Of a stretch of 64,000 nt of DNA, positions 49,557 to 59,104 are shown piece after piece. Source of the stretch: Neisseria brasiliensis. GTDB lineage: Bacteria; Pseudomonadota; Gammaproteobacteria; Burkholderiales; Neisseriaceae. The stretch covers positions 1,922,001 to 1,986,000 of the forward strand of contig NZ_CP046027.1 of NCBI RefSeq assembly GCF_009671065.1, written 5' to 3'. The stretch's first letter is position 1. The number at the start of each line of letters is the position of its first letter. A program made the position numbers and the translations under genes. The notes beneath the pieces are model-generated. The model was not told where the DNA came from, made no database searches, and saw nothing but the letters and a program-made list of their open reading frames with translations.

Positions 49557-52500
49557 ATGAACTCATTAGAAATACGAGCCGGCGAATACGGCATCGATTT
49601 AGGCTTTTACGACATCAATGGCATTTACCATGAAACCATGCCTGAAGTCTTACAGGCCATTCTTCAATCTTTACAGCAAACCGATGTTTCAGACGGCCTG
49701 TTTGTCGATACTTTGGTGGTACGCGAGCAGGAAGGGCAAACTTTAGACCTGCCTGCCGCATTTCATTCAGCCGCACAATACCGTTTGGAAAACGAAGCCG
49801 GTGAAAGCTGGGCTTTAAATGCCTATGACGACAACGGTAACTTGCGGGTGGCTTTGCCTGAATTGGTCGCCGGCTATTATGTGTTGTCTGCCGACACCGA
49901 TGGTGCGGTGGTGAAACTGCGCTTAATTGTGGCACCGAAATCCGTTTATCAGCCTAAAGCGCTTTCAGACGGCCTGAGAATGAATGGCCTGACCACGCAT
50001 CTTTACAGCTTGCGTTCGGAACGAAACTGGGGCATTGGCGACTTCACCGATTTGGCCGATTTGATGGCTTTTGCGGCCGAACAGCAATTGGATTTTATCG
50101 GCATTAATCCATTGCATGCACTGTTTACCAGCCGTCCGGCTTATGCCAGCCCATATAGCCCGTCATCGCGCGAATGGCTCAATCCGATTTATTTGGATGT
50201 CGCCAAAGTCGCTGCGTTCAGCTATGGCGAAAAAGCCAAAAAATGGCTGGCGCAACCCAATATCCAGCAACGCATCGCCGCCTTGCGCCTGACCGATACC
50301 GTGACCTATACCGCTGTTTGGGCGTTTAAGCGTGATGCGCTGCAATTGGCGTTTAATGCGTTTGAAAAAGAAACCTGCGAAGAAGCGCAACGCGAACGCG
50401 AAGCCTTTGCCGTGTTTGCTGCTGAAAAGGGCGAAGCCTTGCGTGGTTTCGGCTTGTTTGAAGCCTTAGACCAATATTACAACCAGCCGGGTGAGATAGG
50501 CTGGACATCGTGGCCGTCTGAATATCAAGATCCGCAAAGCGAAGCGGTACAGAATTTTGCCAAAGGCCACGAGCGCGAAATTCGTTTTTATATGTGGCTG
50601 CAATGGCTGTGTGCGCAACAATTGGCCGAAGTGAACCAAGCCGCGCAAAAACACGGCGTGAAGCTGGGCATTTACGGCGATTTGGCCGTCGGCGTGGCGC
50701 GTGGTAGCTCGGATACTTGGCTGAATCGCCGTGATTACTGCATGGATATGTCGGTCGGTGCGCCACCGGATCCGCTGGGCCCGACCGGTCAAAACTGGAA
50801 TTTGCCGCCACTGAATCCTTATGCACTCAAACACAACGGCTATGAAAAATTCGCCCAATTATTGCGTGAAAACATGCGTTTATATGGTATTTTGCGCATT
50901 GACCATGTAATGGCTTTGTGCCGCCTGTGGTGGGTGGTGGGCAGCCAAACCGCCGATCATGGCGCGTATGTGCATTACGATGCCGAAGCGATGTTTGCCA
51001 TTTTGGCTTTGGAAAGCCAGCGCCATCAATGCGTGATTATCGGTGAAGACTTGGGCACGGTGCCAGATCAGGCGCGGGAATTGCTTTACCGCTATCAGGT
51101 GTATTCTTATAAAGTGGTGTATTTCAGTAAAAATGCACAAGGTTTTGAATGGCCGCAAGATTATCCGCATCAAGCGATTGCGGTCATCAGCACCCACGAC
51201 GTGGCACCATTGGCTGCGTATTGGACCGGTAAAGATTTGGCCACCATGCATCGCTTGGGCACGATTGCCGATGACGAAGCGTTTCAGACGGCCTTACAAC
51301 AGCGCGAAGACGATAAAGCCGATTTGTTTGCCAAATTAAAACAAAGCCGCTGCTTACCTGAAGATACAGACATGCCGTCTGAAATGACCGAAGGCTTAAT
51401 GAGTTCGGTGCACCGCTATGCCGCGCAAACTGAGTGCAAACTGCTTGCCCTGCAATTAGAAAACCTGCTGGGCATGAGCGATAACCTCAACGTGCCGGGC
51501 GTGGCCGAAGGTTATCCGAATTGGGCGCGCAAAATGCCGGTTACGCTGGAAGATTTCTCTAACCACCGCTTAATGAGCGGACAACTTGCCATGATTGACG
51601 AGGTACGCATGAAGAAAAACAGCCACACCAAGGCTTATCACGAGCTGGATTCCGTCGAACGCGACACGGTCGAGAGCCTGTTTTTGGCGACACACAACGA
51701 TTTGTTTGCTTATCTCGGCCGACACCGTTTGGCAGAAGGCGATGAAGTGGTGCGTACGCTGTTTCCGGGTGCGTTTAGTGTGGACATCGTCAACCGCCAC
51801 GATGGCAAATTGATTATGCCGTCTGAAAAAATTGATGAACGCGGTTTCTTCGTGGCCGTGTTGCCGGAACATGCGCCCGGCTATGCCTTGAGCGTGAAAT
51901 ACAGCGAACATGGCGAAGCGGTGCGCGAAGAAGATGTGTACCGTTTCGGCACGGCTTTGCAAGACATGGATTCATGGTTGTTGGCAGAAGGCAAGCATTT
52001 GCGGCCGTATGAAACTTTAGGCGCGCACTTTGCTGAAGTCGATGGCGTGAAAGGTGTGAGCTTCGCTGTGTGGGCACCGAATGCGCAGCGCGTGTCGGTG
52101 ATTGGCGAGTTTAACCAGTGGGACGGCCGCCGCCATGTGATGCGCTTCCATCGTGATAATGGCATTTGGGATATGTTTATCCCCGGCATCAAGCTCAACG
52201 ATTTATACCGCTTTGAAATCCGCGACATTCACGGTAACGTGCGCCAAAAAACCGACCCGTATGCGTTTGCCGCCGAATTGCGGCCGGGTACGGCTTCTGT
52301 GGTGCGCGGTTTGCCGGATAAAGTGGCTGAGCCGGAATTCCGCGCCCGCGCCAATGCCATTGATGCGCCAATCAGCATTTACGAAGTGCATTTGGGTTCG
52401 TGGAAGCGCAATCCGGAAAACAATTTCTGGCTGACCTATGAGCAGCTGGCAACCGAATTGGTGGCGTATGTGAAAGACATGGGCTTTACCCACATCGAAT

Positions 52501-53873
52501 TGCTGCCGATTTCGGAATATCCGTTTGACGGCTCGTGGGGCTATCAAGCCACTGGTTTGTATGCGCCGACCAGCCGTTTCGGTTCGCCCGATGAATTGCG
52601 CGCCTTGATTAAAGCTGCGCACGATGTGGGCATTTGCGTGATTCTCGACTGGGTGGTCGGCCATTTCCCGGTCGACGATCATGGTTTGAACAAATTTGAC
52701 GGCACCGCTTTATACGAACACGCTGACCCACGCGAAGGCTACCATCAGGATTGGAACACGCTGATTTACAACTTCGGCCGCAATGAAGTGAAAAACTTCC
52801 TGCAAGGCAATGCGCTGTATTGGATTGAGCGTTTTGGTTTTGACGGTTTGCGCGTGGATGCGATTGCATCGATGATTAACCGTGATTATTCACGCAAAGA
52901 AGGCGAATGGATTCCAAACCAATACGGCGGCAATGAAAACTTGGAAGCAATTGCATTTTTGCATGACACCAACACCATGTTGAAATCAGAAGTGCCAAAT
53001 TCGACGCAAATTGCCGAAGATTCGACTTCATTTCCAAATGTGACCCGCCAAGAAGGTTTGAATTTCAGCTACAAATGGAATATGGGCTGGATGAACGATA
53101 CCTTGCGCTACATGCAGGAAGACCCAATCAACCGCAAATACCATCACGACAAAATCACTTTTGCCATGATGTATCAATACAGCGAAAACTTTGTGTTGCC
53201 GCTGTCGCATGATGAAGTAGTGCATGGCAAATATTCGCTGTTGGGGCGTATGCCGGGAGATTGCTGGCAGCAGTTTGCCAATTTACGCGCTTATTACGGT
53301 TTTATGTTCGGCTTCCCGGGCAAAAAATTGCTGTTTATGGGCAACGAATTTGCGCAAGGCCGCGAGTGGAATTACAACGAAGGCTTGGATTGGTATTTGC
53401 TGGAAGAAGAAGGCGGCTGGCACAAAGGCATGCAGGATTATGTGCGCGATTTAAACCACATTTATCAAGCCAACGCACCACTGTATCAGCTTGACCAATG
53501 GCCAGAAGGCTTTGAATGGCTGGTGACCGATGATGGCAACAATTCTGTATTCGTATTTGAACGCCGCGACCGCGAAGGCAACACCATTATCGTCATCAGC
53601 AACTTTACGCCAGTGGTGCACGATGCCTATCGCTTCGGCGTGAATCAAGCAGGCGTGTATTGTGAAATCATGAATTCCGACCAAACCGCCTATAAAGGCA
53701 GCGGCGTGAGTGCCGGTGCGGAAGTGGCAAGTGAAGACATCGCTTCACACGGCAAACCGAATTCACTGTCGGTGAAAATTCCGCCGTTGGCCACCGTGTA
53801 TTTGTATAAAGCCGCCGATAAGCCTGAAACACTTGAAGCAGAAGAGCTTGAAAGCGATACTGTCGAAGCATAA
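49557..53873 (+). CDS. malQ-glgB: Bifunctional 4-alpha-glucanotransferase / glycogen branching enzyme (MalQ-GlgB fusion)
   Basis: The 1438-residue protein joins two full-length enzymes. Residues about 1-700 are MalQ (GH77, amylomaltase): GINPLHALFTSRPAYASPYS, GIYGDLAVGVARGSSDTW, RIDHVMALCRLWW (nucleophile Asp), IGEDLGTVPD (acid Glu) and STHDVAPLAAYW (third Asp). Residues from about 700 are GlgB (GH13): an N1 domain (HNDLFAYLGRH, EVVRTLFPGA), a CBM48 (FAVWAPNAQRVSVIGEFNQW), YEVHLGSWKRN, DGLRVDAIASM (nucleophile), IAEDSTSFPNVT (acid Glu) and LPLSHDEVVHGK. Elongation by transfer of alpha-1,4 chains and alpha-1,6 branching would be tethered in one polypeptide. glgX and glgP follow. No internal stop or frameshift was seen. 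Confidence 0.93.
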   Translation: MNSLEIRAGEYGIDLGFYDINGIYHETMPEVLQAILQSLQQTDVSDGLFVDTLVVREQEGQTLDLPAAFHSAAQYRLENEAGESWALNAYDDNGNLRVALPELVAGYYVLSADTDGAVVKLRLIVAPKSVYQPKALSDGLRMNGLTTHLYSLRSERNWGIGDFTDLADLMAFAAEQQLDFIGINPLHALFTSRPAYASPYSPSSREWLNPIYLDVAKVAAFSYGEKAKKWLAQPNIQQRIAALRLTDTVTYTAVWAFKRDALQLAFNAFEKETCEEAQREREAFAVFAAEKGEALRGFGLFEALDQYYNQPGEIGWTSWPSEYQDPQSEAVQNFAKGHEREIRFYMWLQWLCAQQLAEVNQAAQKHGVKLGIYGDLAVGVARGSSDTWLNRRDYCMDMSVGAPPDPLGPTGQNWNLPPLNPYALKHNGYEKFAQLLRENMRLYGILRIDHVMALCRLWWVVGSQTADHGAYVHYDAEAMFAILALESQRHQCVIIGEDLGTVPDQARELLYRYQVYSYKVVYFSKNAQGFEWPQDYPHQAIAVISTHDVAPLAAYWTGKDLATMHRLGTIADDEAFQTALQQREDDKADLFAKLKQSRCLPEDTDMPSEMTEGLMSSVHRYAAQTECKLLALQLENLLGMSDNLNVPGVAEGYPNWARKMPVTLEDFSNHRLMSGQLAMIDEVRMKKNSHTKAYHELDSVERDTVESLFLATHNDLFAYLGRHRLAEGDEVVRTLFPGAFSVDIVNRHDGKLIMPSEKIDERGFFVAVLPEHAPGYALSVKYSEHGEAVREEDVYRFGTALQDMDSWLLAEGKHLRPYETLGAHFAEVDGVKGVSFAVWAPNAQRVSVIGEFNQWDGRRHVMRFHRDNGIWDMFIPGIKLNDLYRFEIRDIHGNVRQKTDPYAFAAELRPGTASVVRGLPDKVAEPEFRARANAIDAPISIYEVHLGSWKRNPENNFWLTYEQLATELVAYVKDMGFTHIELLPISEYPFDGSWGYQATGLYAPTSRFGSPDELRALIKAAHDVGICVILDWVVGHFPVDDHGLNKFDGTALYEHADPREGYHQDWNTLIYNFGRNEVKNFLQGNALYWIERFGFDGLRVDAIASMINRDYSRKEGEWIPNQYGGNENLEAIAFLHDTNTMLKSEVPNSTQIAEDSTSFPNVTRQEGLNFSYKWNMGWMNDTLRYMQEDPINRKYHHDKITFAMMYQYSENFVLPLSHDEVVHGKYSLLGRMPGDCWQQFANLRAYYGFMFGFPGKKLLFMGNEFAQGREWNYNEGLDWYLLEEEGGWHKGMQDYVRDLNHIYQANAPLYQLDQWPEGFEWLVTDDGNNSVFVFERRDREGNTIIVISNFTPVVHDAYRFGVNQAGVYCEIMNSDQTAYKGSGVSAGAEVASEDIASHGKPNSLSVKIPPLATVYLYKAADKPETLEAEELESDTVEA

Positions 53874-53886
53874 GCAGTTTATCGGA

Positions 53887-53921
53887 AACCGCTGTTTCAG
53901 AGGCCGTCTGAAACAGCGGTT
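53887..53921 (+). terminator. Terminator with an uptake sequence across the loop
   Basis: AACCGCTGTTTCAGA (53887-53901), loop GGCCG, and TCTGAAACAGCGGTT (53907-53921) make a perfect 15-bp stem; the uptake sequence GCCGTCTGAA spans loop and 3' arm. Confidence 0.75.
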
Positions 53922-53971
53922 TAGGCTAAATATAATATAGAAGTTTTGATGTTGGCATGTTCAGACGACTT

Positions 53972-54113
53972 GAGACCTTTGCAAAATCCCCATCTTTGGC
54001 ACATTTCTTCGTTATGCGCTGCTCGAAAGCTTGCCTATCTTCGTGATATGTCTGCGCTTCTGCGCTGCTATAACTTTGAACTGTACTCAAATCTGGAGTT
54101 TTGCAAAGGTCTC
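53972..54113. mobile_element. MITE-like element with GAGACCTTTGCAAAA ends (142 bp)
   Basis: Same family as 24652-24794: GAGACCTTTGCAAAATCC to GTTTTGCAAAGGTCTC, with TGCGCTGCT twice inside. It lies between malQ-glgB and glgX, next to a variant uptake sequence (TTCAGACGAC). Confidence 0.75.
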
Positions 54114-54179
54114 AGCCTGATATGTAAGAAATAGCCACATCATCAGTTTGAATCCATAAGTTGAAATAAGGTAAATGAT

Positions 54180-56174
54180 ATGAATGCCGAAGCATGGCAT
54201 ATTGAAGCAGGCCGCCCGTATCCTTTGGGCGTGTCTTTGCGGGAAAACGGGGCGAATTTTGCTGTATTTTCGTATTACGCACAATCGGTTGAATTGTGTT
54301 TGTTTGACGGGGAAAAAGAAACGCGCTTAGAACTGCCTTGTCGCTCAGGCACGGTGTTTTACGGCTTTGTGCCCAATATTAAAGCAGGGCAGCGCTATGG
54401 TTTTCGTGTGTATGGGCAGGGCTATGGTGCGCATTGTGCTTTTTTCAATCCGCAAAAGCTGCTGATTGACCCTTATTCAAAGCAGATTGACGGCGTGCCG
54501 CAATACCGCAACGAAAAAGAAATGGCGTGGTTTCATCATACAGACGGCCGTGATAATGCGGCCATTGCGCCCAAAAGCGTGGTGGTGCCGCCTTCTGATT
54601 TTGATTGGGGCGATGACCGCCATCCCGATATTGCTTGGGGCGATACGGTGATTTATGAAGCGCATGTCAAAGGTTTTACCAAGAAATTTCCTGATTTGGC
54701 GAATGCGGGTACTTATCAAGCATTGGCCGATAAGCGCGTGATTGCTTATTTGAAAAAATTGGGCATCACCACGATTGAGTTGCTTCCTATACATCAGCAT
54801 TTGGATGAATACCATTTGCAGAAAATGGGTTTGTCGAATTATTGGGGCTACAACACTTATTCGCATTTTGCGGTAGAACCCGATTACGCGGCTAATCCCG
54901 ACAATGCCGCCGACGAATTCAGGCAGGCAGCCAAAGCTTTGCATGCGGCCGGTATCGAAGTGATTTTGGATGTTGTCTACAATCACACTGCCGAACAAGA
55001 CATTGAAGGGCCGACCTTATGTCAACGCGGCATGGATAATTCGCTGTGGTATTGGCAAGACGCGCAGTATGAATATGAAAACTGGTCGGGCTGCGGCAAC
55101 ACACTTAAAGTGGTGAACCGTGACATCAGCCGCTGGGTGATGGATAGCCTGCGCTATTGGGTGGAAGAGTTTCACGTTGACGGCTTCCGCTTTGATTTGG
55201 GCACGATTCTCGGCCGCGAACCGGCATTTAAAACTTATGGCCGCTTCTTCAATATGCTGTTTCAAGATCCGCTGTTGGCTGGTCGTAAAATGATTGCCGA
55301 AGCGTGGGATATTGGTGAAGACGGCTACCATGTGGGCAAATTCCCACAGCCTTTTGCCGAATGGAATGGCTTGTTCCGCGATGATATGCGCGCTTTTTGG
55401 AGCTGGGAAAACGGCAATCTTGGTGCATTTGCTGAGCGTTTGTCGGGTTCTGCCGATATGTTCGACCACAGTGGGCGATTGCCATCGGCCAGCATCAATT
55501 TCATCACCGCACACGATGGTTTTACCTTGCAGGATTTGGTGAGCTACAACGAAAAACACAACGAGTCTAACGGCGAGCTAAACCGCGACGGCCACAATGA
55601 AAACTTCAGCTACAACCACGGCGTAGAAGGTGAGAGCGATGATCCGTGTGTATTGCAGTCGCGCGAATACACTGTCAAAGCTTTGCTGGCCTCATTATTT
55701 TTATCTGCCGGCACGCCGATGTTGCTTTCTGGCGATGAATTCAGCAATAGCCAGCAGGGCAACAACAATGGCTACTGCCAAGATAATGCCATCACATGGC
55801 TGGATTGGCTGTCTGAAACGCATGTACTGCAGGATTATGTGCATGATTTGATTGAAATTCGCAAGAAAATCAAATCATTAAATGCAGATAAATGGTGGGA
55901 TAAAACACACGTCACTTGGCTCAATTCAGACGGCCTTGAAATGACGGATAAATGCTGGAATGACCACAGCGTAAAAGCCATGCAGGTTTTGCTGGATGAC
56001 GAATGGTTGTTATTGGTGAATGGCAAGCGTAGTACGCAGTTATTTAACCTACCTCAAGGAAGTTGGAAAGTTTCTTGCGTACCATCTGAGAAATTTAATT
56101 ACGAACCGATGGCTCAGCAATGCGAAGTGTCGCACATGGGTATATGGGTTTTACGCAAAGCGAGTAAAGCATAG
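54180..56174 (+). CDS. glgX: Glycogen debranching enzyme GlgX
   Basis: GlgX (GH13) hydrolyses alpha-1,6 links of short branches left by glycogen phosphorylase. The 664-residue protein has a CBM48 (GRPYPLGVSLRENGANFAVF, about 11-30), then IYEAHVKGFTKKFP, ILDVVYNHTAEQD, GFRFDLGTILGREP (nucleophile Asp), MIAEAWDIGEDGYHVGKFP (Glu) and FITAHDGFTLQDLVSYNEKH (third Asp). AAGGTAA precedes the ATG. It stands between the branching enzyme fusion and the phosphorylase in a glycogen-turnover block. Confidence 0.95.
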   Translation: MNAEAWHIEAGRPYPLGVSLRENGANFAVFSYYAQSVELCLFDGEKETRLELPCRSGTVFYGFVPNIKAGQRYGFRVYGQGYGAHCAFFNPQKLLIDPYSKQIDGVPQYRNEKEMAWFHHTDGRDNAAIAPKSVVVPPSDFDWGDDRHPDIAWGDTVIYEAHVKGFTKKFPDLANAGTYQALADKRVIAYLKKLGITTIELLPIHQHLDEYHLQKMGLSNYWGYNTYSHFAVEPDYAANPDNAADEFRQAAKALHAAGIEVILDVVYNHTAEQDIEGPTLCQRGMDNSLWYWQDAQYEYENWSGCGNTLKVVNRDISRWVMDSLRYWVEEFHVDGFRFDLGTILGREPAFKTYGRFFNMLFQDPLLAGRKMIAEAWDIGEDGYHVGKFPQPFAEWNGLFRDDMRAFWSWENGNLGAFAERLSGSADMFDHSGRLPSASINFITAHDGFTLQDLVSYNEKHNESNGELNRDGHNENFSYNHGVEGESDDPCVLQSREYTVKALLASLFLSAGTPMLLSGDEFSNSQQGNNNGYCQDNAITWLDWLSETHVLQDYVHDLIEIRKKIKSLNADKWWDKTHVTWLNSDGLEMTDKCWNDHSVKAMQVLLDDEWLLLVNGKRSTQLFNLPQGSWKVSCVPSEKFNYEPMAQQCEVSHMGIWVLRKASKA

Positions 56175-56377
56175 ATTTTAATAGTGTTTTAATAGAAGCT
56201 CAGGTAAAATCGACGCATATCGGTTCTGTTCAGCTCAAGATTGAGTGGTATTCATCTGAGGCCGTCTGAATATATTGGCAGTCGGAAAGATACACTGATT
56301 GCCCAGAATTAAACTAATTTTGTAGTTTTACATCGAATTGTATATTGAATTTGATTCAATCCATTTTCCTATTTTTG

Positions 56378-56400
56378 CCGTCTGAAACCATTCAGACGGC
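56378..56400 (+). terminator. Uptake-sequence inverted pair before glgP
   Basis: GCCGTCTGAA (56378-56387) and TTCAGACGGC (56391-56400) lie in the 274-bp glgX-glgP gap, in which no other feature was seen. A single uptake sequence lies at 56259. Confidence 0.6.
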
Positions 56401-56448
56401 CTGATTTCATCACTGTGTGTTGAAACACACGAAAAAAGAAAGGCTATC

Positions 56449-58926
56449 ATGGCTCAGAAACTTCCTATCTCAGGCTACGATTATGTTATGCCGAAACCGG
56501 ATGCTGAAACCATCCGCAAATCGATTGTTTACAAACTGATTTTTATTTTGGGTGTTGACCCGAAAGATGCTGATGAGCATCAATGGCTGAATGCCGCCAT
56601 GCTGGCTGCACGCGATTTAATTGCCGAGGATTTCCTCAAAACCCGCCGCGCCCACATCGAAAACAGCAAACGCATGGTTTACTATCTTTCTATGGAATTC
56701 TTGTTGGGCCGCTCGTTTGTCAATGCGTTGATTAACGAGGGCGTGTACGCTGAATTTGAAGAAGCGTTCAAGCAATTGGGCAAAGAATTTGCCGATGTAT
56801 GCGAACAAGAGCAAGATCCGGGCTTGGGTAACGGTGGTTTGGGTCGCTTGGCTGCGTGTTTCTTGGATTCATTGGCAACCTTGCGCATTCCGGCCATGGG
56901 CTACGGCATTCGCTATCAATACGGTATGTTCAAACAAGAAATCGTGGACGGCCAGCAGGTTGAAAAACCCGATTTGTGGCTGGATCAGGATTTGGCATGG
57001 CAGTTTGCCCGTCCAAACAAACAATATGCGGTCAGCTTCGGTGGCCAAGTGTTGAACATGGGCGACAAAAAAGAATGGCATCCGAGCGAAGAAATTTCGG
57101 CTTGGGCTTATGATGAAATTATTCCTGGCTACGGCGGCGACGTGGCCAACCCATTGCGCTTGTGGACAGCACATGCCGGCAATCTGTTTGATTTGGCCGA
57201 CTTTAACCGCGGTGATTACGCATCTGCCGTGCGCGCGCAAAACAGCGATGAAAACATTTCCCGCGTGTTGTATCCGAACGACTCAACCGAAAGCGGCCGC
57301 GAATTGCGCTTGAAACAAGAATATTTCTTGGTTTCAGCTTCCGTGCAAGACATCATCGCACGCCACAAATGCCGTTTCCCGAATATCCGCACCTTGGCCG
57401 ATGAAGTAGCGATTCACTTGAACGATACCCATCCGGTATTGGCGATTCCTGAATTGATGCGCATTTTGATCGATGAAGAGGGCTTATCGTGGACTGAAGC
57501 ATGGAATATTTCCTGCAAAGTGTTCTCTTACACCAACCACACTTTGATGAGCGAAGCCTTGGAAACGTGGTCGGTTGATTTGATGGGTCGCTTGTTGCCG
57601 CGCCATTTGGACATTATCTTTGAAATCAATGCTTACTTCCTGAATGCCTTGCGTGCCATTGGTAATTTTGATGATGAATTTGTCAGCCGTGTGTCGATTA
57701 TTGACGAAACCCATGGCCGCTGTGTGCGCATGGGCTGGTTGGCAGTGATTGGTTCGCACAAAGTCAACGGTGTGGCCAAAATCCACTCTGATTTGATGGT
57801 TAACACCATTTTTGCCGACTTTGCCAAAATCTTCCCAGAGCGCTTCACCAATGTGACCAACGGTGTGACCCCGCGCCGCTGGATTAATATTGCCAATCCG
57901 GCATTGACTTCATTCTTGGACAAACATTTGGGTGAACAAGATTGGCGTTTGCACTTAGATAATTTGGTCAAACTGAACGACAAAGCCGATGATGCGCAAG
58001 TTCAGGCCGAGTTTGCCGAAGTGAAAAAAGCCGCCAAAGTACGCTTGGCCGACTATATCGAAAAAGAGTTGGGCATCAAAGTCAACTCTGACGCTTTGTT
58101 TGATATTCAAATCAAACGTATCCACGAATACAAACGCCAAGCCTTGAACGTGATGCACATTGTCGACCGTTACAACAAAATCTTGGAAAACCCGGATGCT
58201 GATTGGCAGCCACGCGTGTTTATCTTTGCCGGTAAAGCCGCTTCGGCTTATTACATGGCGAAGAAAATCATTCGCTTGATTAACGATGTGGCCAAAATCA
58301 TCAACAACGACAGCCGCATCCGCGACTTGATTAAAGTGGTGTACATCCCGAACTACAGCGTGAGCTTGGCGCAAATCATCATTCCTGCCGCCGACTTGCA
58401 CGAGCAAATCTCATTGGCCGGTACCGAAGCATCAGGCACCAGTAACATGAAATTCGCTTTGAATGGCGCGATTTGTATGGGTACTTTGGATGGCGCCAAC
58501 GTTGAAATTCTGGATAAAGTTGGTGCGGAACACTGCTACATCTTCGGTAACACTGTTGAACAAGTGGAAGAAATCCGCCGCAATGACTACGATCCATTGA
58601 GCTACATCGAGCAAGACCATGACTTGCGCCGTGTGGTCAACCAAATCAGCCACGGCACCTTCTCACCGGAAGAGCCGACCCGCTACAACGATGTTTTGCA
58701 GCCTAATGGTGACCATTACCAATTGATGGCCGACTTCCGCAGCTACATCGACACGCAAGCCAAAGCAGATGCGCATTTCAAAGACAAAGCCGCTTGGAAC
58801 CGCTCTGCCTTGATTAACATTGCCAATATGGGCTTCTTCTCGTCAGACCGCTCGATTGCTGATTATTGTCGCGATATTTGGTACATCAAACCGTTGACTG
58901 AAGAAGAGTTGCCACATCGTGCCTAA
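56449..58926 (+). CDS. glgP: Glycogen phosphorylase
   Basis: GlgP releases glucose 1-phosphate from glycogen using phosphate and pyridoxal phosphate. The 825-residue protein has the N-terminal YYLSMEFLLGRSFVNALIN (near 77), ALGNGGLGRLAACFLDS-like DPGLGNGGLGRLAACFLDSL (near 123), HLNDTHP and the C-terminal PLP site EASGTSNMKFALNGAI (near 660), where the Lys binds PLP. Length and motifs are those of the bacterial GH-unrelated GT35 family. AAAGAAAGG precedes the ATG. With GlgX and MalQ-GlgB it forms a glycogen mobilisation and remodelling set; glgA and glgC are outside the window. Confidence 0.97.
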   Translation: MAQKLPISGYDYVMPKPDAETIRKSIVYKLIFILGVDPKDADEHQWLNAAMLAARDLIAEDFLKTRRAHIENSKRMVYYLSMEFLLGRSFVNALINEGVYAEFEEAFKQLGKEFADVCEQEQDPGLGNGGLGRLAACFLDSLATLRIPAMGYGIRYQYGMFKQEIVDGQQVEKPDLWLDQDLAWQFARPNKQYAVSFGGQVLNMGDKKEWHPSEEISAWAYDEIIPGYGGDVANPLRLWTAHAGNLFDLADFNRGDYASAVRAQNSDENISRVLYPNDSTESGRELRLKQEYFLVSASVQDIIARHKCRFPNIRTLADEVAIHLNDTHPVLAIPELMRILIDEEGLSWTEAWNISCKVFSYTNHTLMSEALETWSVDLMGRLLPRHLDIIFEINAYFLNALRAIGNFDDEFVSRVSIIDETHGRCVRMGWLAVIGSHKVNGVAKIHSDLMVNTIFADFAKIFPERFTNVTNGVTPRRWINIANPALTSFLDKHLGEQDWRLHLDNLVKLNDKADDAQVQAEFAEVKKAAKVRLADYIEKELGIKVNSDALFDIQIKRIHEYKRQALNVMHIVDRYNKILENPDADWQPRVFIFAGKAASAYYMAKKIIRLINDVAKIINNDSRIRDLIKVVYIPNYSVSLAQIIIPAADLHEQISLAGTEASGTSNMKFALNGAICMGTLDGANVEILDKVGAEHCYIFGNTVEQVEEIRRNDYDPLSYIEQDHDLRRVVNQISHGTFSPEEPTRYNDVLQPNGDHYQLMADFRSYIDTQAKADAHFKDKAAWNRSALINIANMGFFSSDRSIADYCRDIWYIKPLTEEELPHRA

Positions 58927-58944
58927 TAAAATGTGATGATGTAA

Positions 58945-58979
58945 AAGGCCGTCTGAACGTAAAGCTTTCAGACGGCCTT
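58945..58979 (+). terminator. Uptake-sequence terminator after glgP
   Basis: AAGGCCGTCTGAA (58945-58957) pairs with TTCAGACGGCCTT (58967-58979), 18 bp past the glgP stop. Confidence 0.75.
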
Positions 58980-59053
58980 CTTAATGGCGAAGAAGATTTG
59001 TATCATACAAGATAAAGCAAAGAGATATTTTGATTATTTGCTATTTATTTATC

Positions 59054-59092
59054 AAAAGGCCGTCTGAAAAAATGGATTTCAGACGGCCTTTT
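59054..59092 (-). terminator. Uptake-sequence terminator after clpP
   Basis: AAAAGGCCGTCTGAAA (59054-59069) pairs with TTTCAGACGGCCTTTT (59077-59092), just beyond the clpP stop on the minus strand. Confidence 0.8.
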
Positions 59093-59104
59093 TAGATAAC
59101 AGAT

